DNA from: Phylloscopus collybita
Lineage: Eukaryota; Chordata; Aves; Passeriformes; Phylloscopidae
DNA: 64,000 nucleotides
Reading direction: 5' to 3'
NCBI GenBank assembly: GCA_027886175.1
Contig: JAJNNQ010000023.1
Location: 2,386,501 to 2,450,500 of the forward strand
A program made the translations under genes and the position numbers. Below are positions 38,504-50,351 of this stretch, piece after piece. The notes beneath the pieces are model-generated. The model had not been told where the DNA came from. It did no database searches and saw only the letters and a program-made list of their open reading frames with translations. The first letter of the stretch is position 1, and each line of letters opens with the position of its first letter.

Positions 38504-41500
38504 TTCTTTTTTATTATTATTTCTTATCATTGTATTTTCACTCTCTGAGGGATGTTTGACTTCTTGAGCGTTGTTAGTAAGCTCCAGAAAGAAAGCAAGC
38601 AAGTTAAAGCAGCAGCAACAATAGAACAGCAAGCCTAATGATAAAGTTCAAGAGGTTAAGTTAAATAGACTATTGTTCTGTGCTTTTTGCTTTTCATTCT
38701 GGTTTTTTTCCCTCCTTGTTTTGTTTTTATGAGTTGGGGTTTTTTTCTGTTTTGTTCTCTCTGTGTAATTGTGTAGGAACTATGCCACTGGTTATTCAGC
38801 TGTAGTACACTGACAATCTTAATCCTGATGATTTTCCAGCCACAATGCATGATATGTCCTTCTAGTTTTAAGAATTACCAGTGATAAGTTGAACATATTG
38901 TTTGTCCCCATTGTGAAGTGTCCAACATCTCCAAGCTCAGCCTCTGGCTGATGCAGAGGACCTTGAACAGGACAGATCTGAACAAAGCAGTGAAGTCAAA
39001 CCTTTTGTCTCCTGTGGGTTTAGAGGACACAAAATCAAGTCTTAAATCTTGAGCATTTAGCCTTACGAAGTATTTAGCATGCTCTAACTTGTTCATTTTC
39101 ATTTGAAAAGAATCCCTTTAAGGCCAAGGAAGTTTTTCTCTGTGTAGCAGCAGAGCTGAGAATACTCTGAAGGGTCTCATCCCTGTGTGTATGTTCTGAC
39201 CTGAGCCAGGATCTGTGTGAATCTGATCACTTCCATCTCCATTTTTGAGTTGTGTTTATTAATGAGGCTTGTGAGTGTCATACTGCTGGAAATAAACACA
39301 GGAACAGGCCAACAAATCTCCATCTTCTGGGCTTCTCTGTCTGTTAAACTGTTTCTTGCCAAAAAGCTGCATTTCTCATTTGAAATTAAATCCAAACACC
39401 TGTTCTTCATATTTCAGTGCTTAGGAAAAAATGGAGGGTAATTCCTCCATGGGAGAAACTGTGGTTTGATGTTTATGGTACACAGAGTGGGTGGACTGAT
39501 AAAACACAAATAGATGTGTTAATTACAAAAAGGTGTAATCCTTTTTTAATTAGAGGTAGATATGTATGTCTCCCTCCAGCCGTTCAGATTTTAGGTAAAT
39601 TGGGGTTTTTGCCTTTTTTTTTTTTTAATGGAGTTCTTTCTGATCAAGATCTGCAGTTGTTGGAAGTGTACTCCTTTTAGGTCCAAACAAAATATTATCT
39701 TCATAAATGGTGTCTAAGGACCTGACAGGTTTGTTTTATATATTAATTAACTAAACTGATTGAGGCTTTATTTATGCAATCTCTGATAAATGATAATTAA
39801 ACTAGGAGTACTGAAAAGATTTTAGCAAGCTGTGATGGTGTTCTGAGACTGAGATAATACAATGGAAGTGGCCACAAGCCTATTAAGTAACATTTCAAAT
39901 AGTATCCCCTGCTGGAAGAAGAGTCACATGATGAACAATATTTTTGACTTGCTTTTTTTTAGGAAACTAAAAGTAAATAACCCTTTAAGCAATTTTGGAT
40001 AAAGAGTGCCTGACTTCCTTATTGAAAGAAGTAGCAGCACTTCACTAAACCCTTCACGACTCTCATTTGACATTTAATGTGTGGCAATATCATGGGTGGC
40101 TTTGTTGCTGGAGTTTTTGCTGTGTCCTAATAAGTAGCACCATTGTTAAAAAGTAATCACCATGTCCAAAAGCATCACAAAAAAATTGTGCTGAGGAAAA
40201 AAATGCCCATGTTCTGATCTAATGTGAAAAGCAGATTTTGAAGCTGGATCATCTGTTGGAGTGGGGAACTCCCCAGTCGTGTGCAGTGGGAGACAAGGTG
40301 CCTGCTATTAGTGAAGAAAAGTTATTTTTTTCATGTGTCTGACAGAAATGCTGAGTACAAGGAGAGCTGAATAAATGAGCATTGCTACCCTGCAGGCTCC
40401 AAGCCATGCAAGGGTGGAAAATTGCAGTCTTGGCTTTGTCCAGGCAGAATTACCCTCAACATCACAACTGTTACTTGCCAAACTTCTCTCTTTCTCTAGA
40501 ATTTTACCACAACTTGGTTCCAAATTTCCTGTCACCCCTGTGTTTATCCTTCCTTTTTAAGTGTATGAAAACTGAAAACGGAGTGACAGCCTTAAGGTTC
40601 TGAGCTAATCTCAAAGTGTAAACAGGGGGAAATTATTCTTAATGAGCCCCAGATGGAACCATGCATTGTAAACCACCAGCCTTTCTGAATACAAAGTGTG
40701 CCTCCAAACAAAGTGTCTGCAGCTCAGTTTCAATCTATTTTTGTGATAAAAGGTCACAAAAACCACGGACTGAGGAGGTGTCAAAATATCCTTTTGAGCA
40801 CAGGAGACTGTAGGCCATGGTGTAAAGCTCTGAGGTAAATGTGGCTGGTAGGCACTCACTGATGCAATTTTCCACGTTGCTCTGCCAGAGCACACAAATG
40901 TCATTCCCTTCAGAAAGGCAAGTGGTTATAATAATGCTAAAAGGCTAAGTAGGAATTTGGGGTTTTTGGAACGTGAAATAAAATCTCGTCAGTCTGTCAA
41001 ACAACCTATCGAGACGCTTTGGGGAAAATCAGGATAAAATGCAGGTGTTACTGGGGGTTTTTTGTTTGTTTTTGGCTTGATATAGTTAAGGCTGAACAGA
41101 GATCAATATTTGATCTAAAAAGCAGAGAAAAAGTGATGGAGCCAGTGATTAATTACATTTCATAAGCTATTTGAAAATTCACCTCATACCCCATGTCCAA
41201 TTATATTTTCTGCTGGTCTGTTATTAAATATCATTTACAATTTACCACCTCTCTTCCATTTGACTTCCCCATCATCTTTGTTTAACTGTACTTCTCTGTG
41301 CCAAGACATTTGGATGAAAGCAACCTTTTGGAGTTTCCTTTAACCTGTTATTACCCAAACAATGAAATAAAAGCTAATGGGCTCCAGGTCCTATAATCAA
41401 GGCAAAATGATGGAAAGGCATGATTTGGATGAGAGCCATGAAATGAAGTGACAGATCTGCAGAAAGGGAGACTTAAGAATATCTTGGGTAATCCTGTTGA

Positions 41501-44500
41501 AAAGCTATTAATAGCTATTTAATTCTTTCCATTCACCAATTTTAGGCTCCTCTGAGGAATTAAAGTGATTTTTCTGCCCAGCAGTTACCCTGATGCTGCT
41601 GACTGGTTTGCACAGTGTGTACCAAGTTACAGCCCAGTTTTCCTTGATGCCCCTGATCAAAAGGGAGGGACCAAGCTTTTCCAAAGCTGAAGGCTTTTTC
41701 CCCGTGTGGATTGATGTACTTCTCCTGTCTTGTTTGTCATTGCTGTTTATTGTAAGTGTGTGCATTCATGGAATAATGGTAGATATCCCATTTTCACCAG
41801 TCAGATTTCTCTGCCCAGGCTAAATCTCCAGTGGTTGTGCTCTGCCACCTCTGCCAGAGTGCCTGTGAGCTGGGAGAGGGCAGGGAGTCCAATGTGACTG
41901 AGGCAAGGCTGAATAGAGATGGATGAGGAAGCTGGGACAGATTGATTCTGTGGCAGAATCACTCCCATCTATTTGGTTTAGCAGTAAAAGGCAGCTTTTA
42001 TATTGTGTATAGGCCTCTACAGCCCCGTGGTGGTTTCTGTCCAAGGGAACAATGGAAGGGCTGCTGTTGGTCATCCCAGGGCTACAGCAGGACCTCAGCA
42101 GCTGTTAATGGTTACAGCATTGCACAGGGCATCACTTGCATTAAAAATCCACCAAAAATTGCTGATTGTCCCTACTGAGGCTCCTCACCATTACTGGTGG
42201 TGGAGGTACAAGAGCTGTAGCCAGAATTGCTTGTTGGGAGATGCTTGAACCTCTTTGAAAAATGCTGAGGTCGCTGCAATTGGAGCCCAGTTTGGTGCCA
42301 GGAGTGAGAACAGCGAGCAATGAGAAGATGGCAAGAGAAGGATCACAGATAATTGAGTTTAGTCTCTGAGCAAGGAGTTACTCTCACTCAAGTTAGGGTT
42401 CTGCTTGACACACCATGGTGTATAAAAAACCAATCCCCTCACCTGTACAACCATCAGCACAGCAAGCAGTACCTGCCCAAAGCACTGGGTCAACAGAAAC
42501 CCTTCCCCTGTTCACTGGGAGTGTGATACAGTGGGCTGTGATTTTGCATTTGGCTGGCTAGAGCAGAGCAGGGGCAGGCTGTGCTTTTCTCTGGGAGCTG
42601 TAATTAGTTTATCCCTTTTTTGCAGCAGAGGATGTGGGGTTGGGTTTTGCCTATAATGTGGAAAATTCTGCATGTAGTCCAGTAACATGTAAACTGTGCA
42701 ATTTAATTGTATTTATTCTTGCTGAAAGCTATTGATGTGGTAGCCTATTGCTGAAATGCTGGGTTAGTAATTGATACTTTCAGCTGTGGATATTAATTTT
42801 CAAAAAAACTACATTAAAATATCCCTTTAGTGGTTAAACAGCTTTTCCTTTCAAAGCTGTGTTGCTCCACAAAGATTCCTGGTGTTTCAAATGCCATCTG
42901 GATCCAATAATAGATCTCAACTGGGAAGGAACTCTTGTGTTGCAGCAAGCTAACACGCTCAAGAGCCGTAGGAAGTCCCATCCCTGCAGGATCCATAACA
43001 CAGTCAACATCTTTCCTCTGAAAAATGCGTGGCAGTGCTGCTCCTTTGTAATGTGAGAGGCCACTGCTGAGCACTACAAGGCACCTGCTCCTTCCTAGGG
43101 CTGAGTGCACTTTATTGCAGAGGATTTCTGCCAGTTGAAGGAAAGCAAAAGAGCCCTTGGAACCAAACAGAGTTTTGAAAGATCCTTTTACTGCTGCAGT
43201 AACTCTTCTTAAATGTGCCTATGAACGGTTGTCTTGAATGATGTGAATGCTTTATCCAAAAGAGAAGGAATTGCTGAGATGTGTGTGACATAATCCATAG
43301 ATGTGAATCCAAATCTGATGGCTGCAGCAAGCTGATATCTGCTGCACTTGTGCCCTGTGACATGGTCTAGAGTGTGACCAGAAAAGAGAAAAAGGTTTAA
43401 ACTTTTCTGCTGGCTCAGTATTTCCCTTCAAGTCCACAATAAGGAAAATATAGGAAGGGCTACAAGATAAATAGAAAGAAATTGATTTTGTGGGTTTTTT
43501 GTATTCTTGGTGACTGTGGTTGCTGGCTGCCACTCCAGCTTCTCCCAGGTTTCTTTTGTGGCTTTCAAAGTAGGTTCAAATAAAGCATAAATTGTATGAG
43601 GTTGTCTAAAAGTTTTCTTCTGCATTGCAGCTTTTAAACCAGAATTCAAATGTCTACAAAGACAACCAATAGCTGCAGATGAGCTGCCCTTAGTGAGCAG
43701 CCAGAGCAGAATCCATTTAATTTAGAATGTAGGAGTGTGGCCCAAATCAGTGTCACACATGAATCAGAGTGAGGGCTGGAGCTGCAGAGCCCAGAGCTTG
43801 GTTGGATTCTGATTTCTCCCAAAATGCACATGTTCAGCTGAGTGGTTTGGAGTTGTTTTCCAGGGTTCAGAGATTTTTTTTTTGTCTCATTTCTCTTCCA
43901 CTCCCACACCCCTCTGGCTACTCAGCCTGGTGGGTATGAGAAATAGTCACTGAACTGTATTGCTCTCATAACTAGAGGGCCAGTCCAGCACTTTAATTAG
44001 AGAATCTCATTTTCATAATTGTGGAAGAAACTCAGAAGCTGCAGTAATAGGGAAAAATGGCAATTAATTTTTTTTTTTAACTTGTGCTCTTATTATTTTT
44101 CTGTGTTGAAATAGAATGGTTAAAATTGAAGTTGAGGTTTATGACCTGGTTATTCATGTGTGTGACATTGTCTACAGAAAGAAGTGCATTTCAATCTCTT
44201 TACCATCCTTTCCTTCTCAAATTTGTCATGTTATCTTTCAGCTTTTTATTGTTGCTACACTGAAATATTTTGTGTAACCCACCTGGTTCTAGAAAAGGGA
44301 GCTTTTTAGTCTGCTAAAAACCATATGACCTTTTAAACACTGATATTGCAGGGAAGAAATATCCATATTTAAACACGAAAAAATGAAATGTTCTAGTATT
44401 TCTGGAAGCTGTAACTTTGCAAAATATAAATAAGTGCTACTTTTTTACCTTCTGTGTAGGACTTTAAAGGTGGGTTTATGCTTTCATATGTCACAAAATG

Positions 44501-45163
44501 GAACTGAGTGCTATAAGCCATATAACTGCCCTTCTGACCCTGCATCACTTGCATGAAGATTCTCTGATTTTTAAGTGGAAAATGTTGAAATGATTGTGAA
44601 ATCCCTCATTTTTTCCTAGAGCCCGCTAGATCCATAATTGCAGGAGCTTTATCCTGTAGTGTTTTCAGCACCAGTGGGTGCAATCCCATAAGGATGAATG
44701 TACCATGGAAGGAAGTTTCAAGGGAAAAAAAATAAATTCTGATGTTGCCTCATTCTGAGGTTGCCTTTATTGCAGTTATTATTGAAGTCTGTCATTATGG
44801 GGCCTGAGTCACCTCTCCTAAGCAGAGACCAGTATTTGTATGACAGCCAGAGAAAGAAGGAGAATTCCAGTAAAATGAGGAAAAAACACTCTCAAGTCAC
44901 TGATCCTTTTCTGTATAAACTATTTGGTTACATGGAACTTCAGGCTGCACAAACTGTTTAGCAGCTGGGTTCCTTTTTCTTTTGGATTCACCTGCACCAA
45001 GCTTGAGATCCCTGTCAAAAATGAGACAATGTTGATTTTCCCTCCTCTTTCCTTGCAGTCAGCTGCACTTCATTTTTCAACAGCACTGCTCATTCAGCAG
45101 CATTAGCTGCATTTATTTCATGACCCATTAGAGAAATTCCTTGGGAGATACACAAATAATATT

Positions 45164-45280
45164 AGAGAATCAGAGATGAGCTTGGCTTGGAAGGGAACTT
45201 AAAGATCTTCTTGTTTCACCTCTACTAAACCAGGTTGGACACTTCCAGGGGTGGGGAGCCCACACCCTCCCTGGGCAACA
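45164..45280 (-). mobile_element. Old CR1 LINE 3' tail fragment (antisense)
   Basis: On the plus strand it reads AGAGAATCAGAGATGAGC, then CTTGGAAGGGAACTTAAAGA, then TAAACCAGGTTGGACACTTC, CAGGGGTGGGGAGCCCACA and CCTGGGCAACA. This is the block order of a reverse-complement CR1 tail, but with several internal deletions compared with the cleaner copy at 18656. It lies about 150 bp before a coding-exon acceptor. No coding capacity remains. Confidence 0.75.
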
Positions 45281-45344
45281 GAAAAGTTGTATTTATGAAT
45301 AACAATTCTGTATTCACTTGGCAGAAAAATAAAACCTCTTCAGT

Positions 45345-45391
45345 TTTATTAATTATTATTAATTAATTATATATTAATTATTTTATTAAAC
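45345..45391. repeat. TTAA/TTATTA-rich low-complexity tract
   Basis: Almost 50 bp made only of A and T, with many overlapping TTAATTA units, located about 40 bp upstream of the acceptor of the exon at 45430. It is partly self-complementary. It may overlap the branch-point region, with TATTAAA/ATTAAAC as possible branch sites, but this cannot be settled by eye. Confidence 0.8.
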
Positions 45392-45429
45392 TGAACACTG
45401 ATATAAAAAAACCCTGTTTTCTGTTGCAG

Positions 45430-45554
45430 GGTGTCCCAGAGGATTTGTTGTTTTTTTATGAACATCTCCAGAAGGGTGGTGGAGTCTTTCGAGTGAACCG
45501 TTGCCTCCTGCTCTACCGGTACCACCCCCAGGCTGCCACTCACTCTGTCCTAGA
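45430..45554 (+). CDS. B3GNTL1: B3GNTL1/QTGAL coding exon with the Glu-Asp catalytic-base motif
   Basis: This exon follows a CTGTTGCAG acceptor at phase 0 and ends two bases into a codon before GTAAGC (phase 2). It encodes 41 complete residues starting Gly-Val-Pro-Glu-Asp-Leu-Leu, followed by a Tyr-Glu-His-Leu-x-Lys-Gly-Gly-Gly helix-turn and [14 protein letters not shown]. The Glu-Asp pair (45439-45444) sits where family-2 GT-A enzymes place the catalytic base, and the Leu-Tyr-Arg-Tyr-His block is the usual end of the GT-A domain. From memory, it corresponds to about residues 186-227 of the human protein and is strongly conserved. The phase-2 junction makes a Glu codon with the first base of the next exon. 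Confidence 0.97.
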
Positions 45555-48500
45555 GTAAGCTCTGCTTTTCTGGGAGAATTGCAAAGTTGGGTTTATCTTG
45601 GATCACAGGCAGCATTGGGGGGGTTTTAATTGAAATTTAATTTGGATTTTCAGTATGTGATCTACAAGGGTTCCGTTCTCGTGTCTTTTGCCATGCGAAC
45701 CATAATGTAAAAAGTGTTTTTTGAACTGTTACGGCTTAATTTCAAAATCAGCTGCCTCAGTGTTTAAAAAGCAAACAGAAACTTGTAATACCAACAAAAA
45801 TGGTCTTTTGAGAGAAAAAAAAAGAACCAGACCAAAACCAAACCTTTAATCTGATAATGTGCTGCCTTTACATATATTATTTTCTTATTTTAAAGGGTCT
45901 AAACCGCCTAAATCAGATAATGAGGTTTGAAAATTCCCTGAGGTTGTTTAGGAGTAATTATCTCAGGTGCTTCCTTGTAAACTGCCTTTGTTGCCTGCTG
46001 CCTTTCCTGGGCTGCTCAGCCCCTAAAGAAGGTTTTAAATTGCTGATTCCTCTACAAGCTGAGCCAAACCTGTTCCTTTCTCCTATGCATTGGCATTAAT
46101 AAAAAATTACATGAGTTCTACTGTCTTTTAGGAATCCCACACCAGAATCACCATGGTAATTAAGTAAACTGTTTTCTTGCTAATTAATGATATAAGTACC
46201 CTTTTCAGTCAGTCCTGTTTGTATGACTTTGTAAAACTGAGCATTCCTGTGTATGTTTTTGCTGCCCATCCCTGTGCTGTTGTATTGCTGCACACAGTGT
46301 AAAGCAAATGTAGTGTAAATGTAAAACAAGTAAGTCCCATAAATAGCCCCACTCATGGGTAATGTCACTACAGATCTTTATAAATACATATAAATGTGCA
46401 TATCTATATAAAATCATTTAACTCTGAGAAGGTCATTCGGGCAAATAGTACATATGATTTTGATTTTGCAAACAAGCAGGAGATAAATTATTTTCCTTTT
46501 TTTATTCATGTTGAAATGCAATGATCCCTTTGGCAGTTGGTGACCAGCTTTTCAGCCACGCATCATGGGACGCTAAGAACCCTTGGAAGCCTTTTTGCTT
46601 CGATCTGTGGGAAAGCATCTGATTCTTGGAAATTAATTTGTTTTGAATTTACTGCAAGCTGTTGCTCATTCGGATCTCCAAAGTTGTGTGGCACAAGCAC
46701 CCTGAATGACAGCATCCAGGGGGAATGTGGAAATGCTCTGAGCTCTTTCAGATGTGCAGGGGGCCTGTCCAAATTGGCGCTTCCCTTGTCTCGTTCTAAG
46801 AAATCAGGCGAGCTGCTCTCTTCCTCTTGGCTTCCTGCTGGTACTGCTGGGGATGAGATTTGGTGTGACTTTCCAAACAGGAGGTTGTGCAACAGCTCCT
46901 TGTCCTGGCTCATTCCCTTGTTTGTTGCCCAAGTTGTGAAGGGTTGCCCGGTGTTTGTGTCTGAAGCGTGCGTTGAGCAAGAGGAGATGAATGGACTCGT
47001 CACAAGGGTTTATGTTCATCATTTAAATTGAGCCTTGCCTAATTTGCCTCTTGGTCATACCACCTTATTTAATGCATGTTCTGGTTTTTCTAGAAGCCTT
47101 TTTCTTTATATGGTGTGTTTTGCTGAGCAGTTTTCTGGGGTGTTTTGCTTTTTGCTGTTGGCCCAGGTCACCTTTTAATTCTAAGTTAGCCTAGACCTGG
47201 ATTTGGAAGTAGTAACTCACCAGCCAAATTAATATCTTGTCTGAGGTTAAAATGATGCTTGTAGGAAAGTTGATTTTATTTTTTTTTTTTAACACTATAG
47301 GCCTGGTTTCAGTCTTAAAAACATAGCAGGACATTTTTACACAGAGGTGCATCATACATTCTTTTCAGCAAAGACAAGAGTTCCTGGTAGCCTCTGATGG
47401 TTTCAGTTTATGTGGGTGTCTTCCAGAACCTTCCAAGGGGAAAGAAGCCTCACTGCATTTTCAGACTTCCTAAAATATATGTAAAACTGCTTGGCAAGTG
47501 ACATCCAGTTCTTTTATTTTTTTAGTTAGTATGTATAATTGTAAACATTCATGTGCTTTAGGTCATCTCCTATGATTAGTATCCTTCTGGAACAAATATC
47601 TGGAGCTGAGAGTATCTGTGAAGCAGGAAACTAAATGTTATTTGCATTCTCCCTTACCCTGGAGGCATCAGTCTGCATTATTAAATGTTTTGGGTGCGTG
47701 ACAGAATCTGCATGAAGTTCAGTGTCTGTATTTAGATTTCATTAGGTGCATGCAGAAATGTGAATGTTCTCATTGTCATTTCATCCAAAGTCTGTGATGG
47801 ATACCTGCTGGATTTTGAGAAACTTCTCTTCAGCTAGGGATTCACAGCACGAAATCTCACTTTTCATATCTCTTGGATCTCACTTTATTTGGGGTTGTAT
47901 CCTAGGGCTGTGTGTACTCAGTGCTGCACAGCCACATTAAATTGATGTGAGTCCATATCAGAGCTGCCTTTAGAGTGAGGAATACTGGAGTGAGAAAGTC
48001 TAATGTATAATAAAAACATTTTAAAATTCATAGATTTTTATCTTGCCAAAGGGGAGAGAAAGGAACTGTATATACAACAATACCTCACTGCGAGATGAAA
48101 GGGAGCTTGCAGTGAGGTGAGCAATAAAAAATTGCACTTGTCTTTAGGTAGTGCTGCTCATGAAAACAGGTGGTTGGGCCATACAGCTAATCCTTGGAGC
48201 AGTTCGCATGTTTTTAGTCAAGACAAATTTAATACAGGTGGCAAATAAGGTTTGTACCTTCTGTCTAAGATCCGGGCAATTCCCTTTTCCACAGAAGAGG
48301 TGAAGTGCACCTTCAGTAATTTCAGATCCCCTGTGTTTAGAAGGAGTCTGATATTGCTCTGCAGAAAGAAGCAGAATTGCATAATCCATTGAAAACATCT
48401 GGTTTCAGGCACTGGAAGCTTCCAGTGTCATCTGAGTGAGGAGGAACAGGCATTAGTGTGAAACACACACTTGGCTGTTTCTGAGGTGCTCTGAGGCCAG

Positions 48501-48908
48501 GTCTTGGATGTGTGGTGAGCACAGGAATGCCTCCTTCATTTCCTGCACAAGCACACATGGCCAAAAATAGGCAGGAGAGAGGAATAGCCTAACATATTCC
48601 TGTAGAGCTGAAATTAAGATGAGGTCAACTGCATTTTTATCTTCTACGCTTGCATTTGGCACTTCAATTAAACACGGAAACTAATGACCTCATTAGATTC
48701 TTGAAAAGTAAATGCCATTAACATTGATAGTCTCTGTCTCTCTTAATAAGCCTTTCATGAAAAATAGGCCACAATGCAAACCATGCCTCAGCTAATGACC
48801 CGTGACCTGAAGATGAACTCAGACATTAATAGAACCTATTAACAGTGTAAATGTAATAACTCAGTGGGACGATATAGTTCACATGAAGTTCAACAGGACA
48901 ACAACGGC

Positions 48909-48936
<28 letters not shown>
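48909..48936. repeat. A(28) homopolymer
   Basis: An uninterrupted run of 28 A. It might be the tail of a retroposed sequence on the plus strand, but the sequence to its left is not one I recognise and no target-site duplication is evident. Confidence 0.9.
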
Positions 48937-48939
<3 letters not shown>

Positions 48940-50303
48940 GTTTATTCACCAGTATGGCCAAGGTTCAAACACAATTTATTTCTGAATTTCCTGTGGATGG
49001 TGAGGGCCTTGAATTCTTCATGCAACATTGGCTGTAAGGGATCTGTTTCCTCAGCTTTCACTGTGATTATGAATTTCTCTGTTCCTCCATCTCTGGTTAA
49101 TCGATCAGGTGAGCTTCACCTACCATGCAGAACTCTCTCACCCTGCCATCAATAAAAAGTTCCTGGAAGAGGCTCTTCACTTGGGCAGCTCCTCTTCCTG
49201 CCTGGCGTCACCTGAGCGCTGTGCAGGGCCAGCTGAGGGAGAACAGGTCAGATTTATGGATCTATAGGATTTCTGTGGATGGCAATCGATGCCTAAAATT
49301 CCAGTACTGCTCAGGATATTGGGTTTGTGTTTCTGCATTTCTCAAGTACTTGTACATCTGTCTTTGCTCTGTGGATTCACTTATGTGGCCTCACTGGGGG
49401 GACGGAGGGGAAAGGCAGTGCACCGATATGGCAAGGTTTGACCGAGCTCAGACACTAAATCATCTTGCTTTTATTGTCACATTATCTTTCATTTCAATAT
49501 AGGAGTAGAGCAGATGTTTCTTGACTCCTGTATTCAGTCAGTGGGTCACCACACATTTTTAACAGAGCTCCATTGTTGCTTTACTTGGGTGGATGGTCTG
49601 GTAATAACTACTTGGGGCTGAGGAACACACATTCTCACCCTCTGCATGAATACCCTCGTTTCACTCCTGCAGGATTTTGGCTCCTCTTCTTCCTCCCAGG
49701 CTCCATAACTGGATGAGCATTGAGGGGCCACGGCAAGTGAGATCTTTGGAAAATTATGTAAGCCTCAAGAATGGCATTTCCAGTGGAAATGCTTCTAAAA
49801 TTTCTTTTGCGAAGTTGTGACAACAAAATGAAAGGAATGGGGGAATAAAATGTATTTCAAGACTTAGGGTCAAGAAGGAGTGTTAGGATATGGGAACAAA
49901 TTTGTGCAGTGAGAAGAATTTTGTCCCACCTTCTGGCTGAGGAAAATCTGAATACTGGCTTGGACATGGTACTAAAGGCTGCTGCAAATTGCTTACTCTA
50001 ATCTTTCCTGAGATGGGTAGGAAAAGCTGTCTTGATTTGGGGTGATGCAGAGTAATAATACCTCCTAGGTGTTGCTGGTGGCTGTGAATATGTAATAATG
50101 CATAATCTGAAAATAGCTGTGAGAATCATCTCTGGGTAGTGATTTGTACAACTTCTAGATCGTTTCAGGCATTTTCTTTAATTACCCTTTGCACGTTGCT
50201 ACAGCTCCTGTCTGGTGCACCTGCACTGGCTCATGAAGGATGGGAAAATGGCATTCCCTTATCCCTCAAGGCAGGAATCCCAGTTATCTATTCTGGAAAC
50301 ATC

Positions 50304-50351
50304 AAAAAAAAAAAAAAAAAAAAAAAACCAACCCAAAGGAAAAAAAAAAAA
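50304..50351. repeat. A(24) run and A(12) run separated by a short A/C-rich spacer
   Basis: Twenty-four A, a spacer CCAACCCAAAGG, then twelve A. It is low-complexity A-rich sequence. A plus-strand frame of 107 codons crosses it and encodes poly-Lys, so that frame is not a gene. Confidence 0.9.

Larger units (their letters stand above)
37265..45429 (+). other. B3GNTL1: Intron of B3GNTL1 (8165 bp, phase 0)
   Basis: The intron starts with GTGAGT and ends with CTGTTGCAG. It carries an ancient MIR-like fragment, a TG-rich microsatellite, an old CR1 tail and a very AT-rich stretch close to the acceptor. I saw no further coding exon. Open frames within it on both strands lack recognisable domains. 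Confidence 0.9.
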
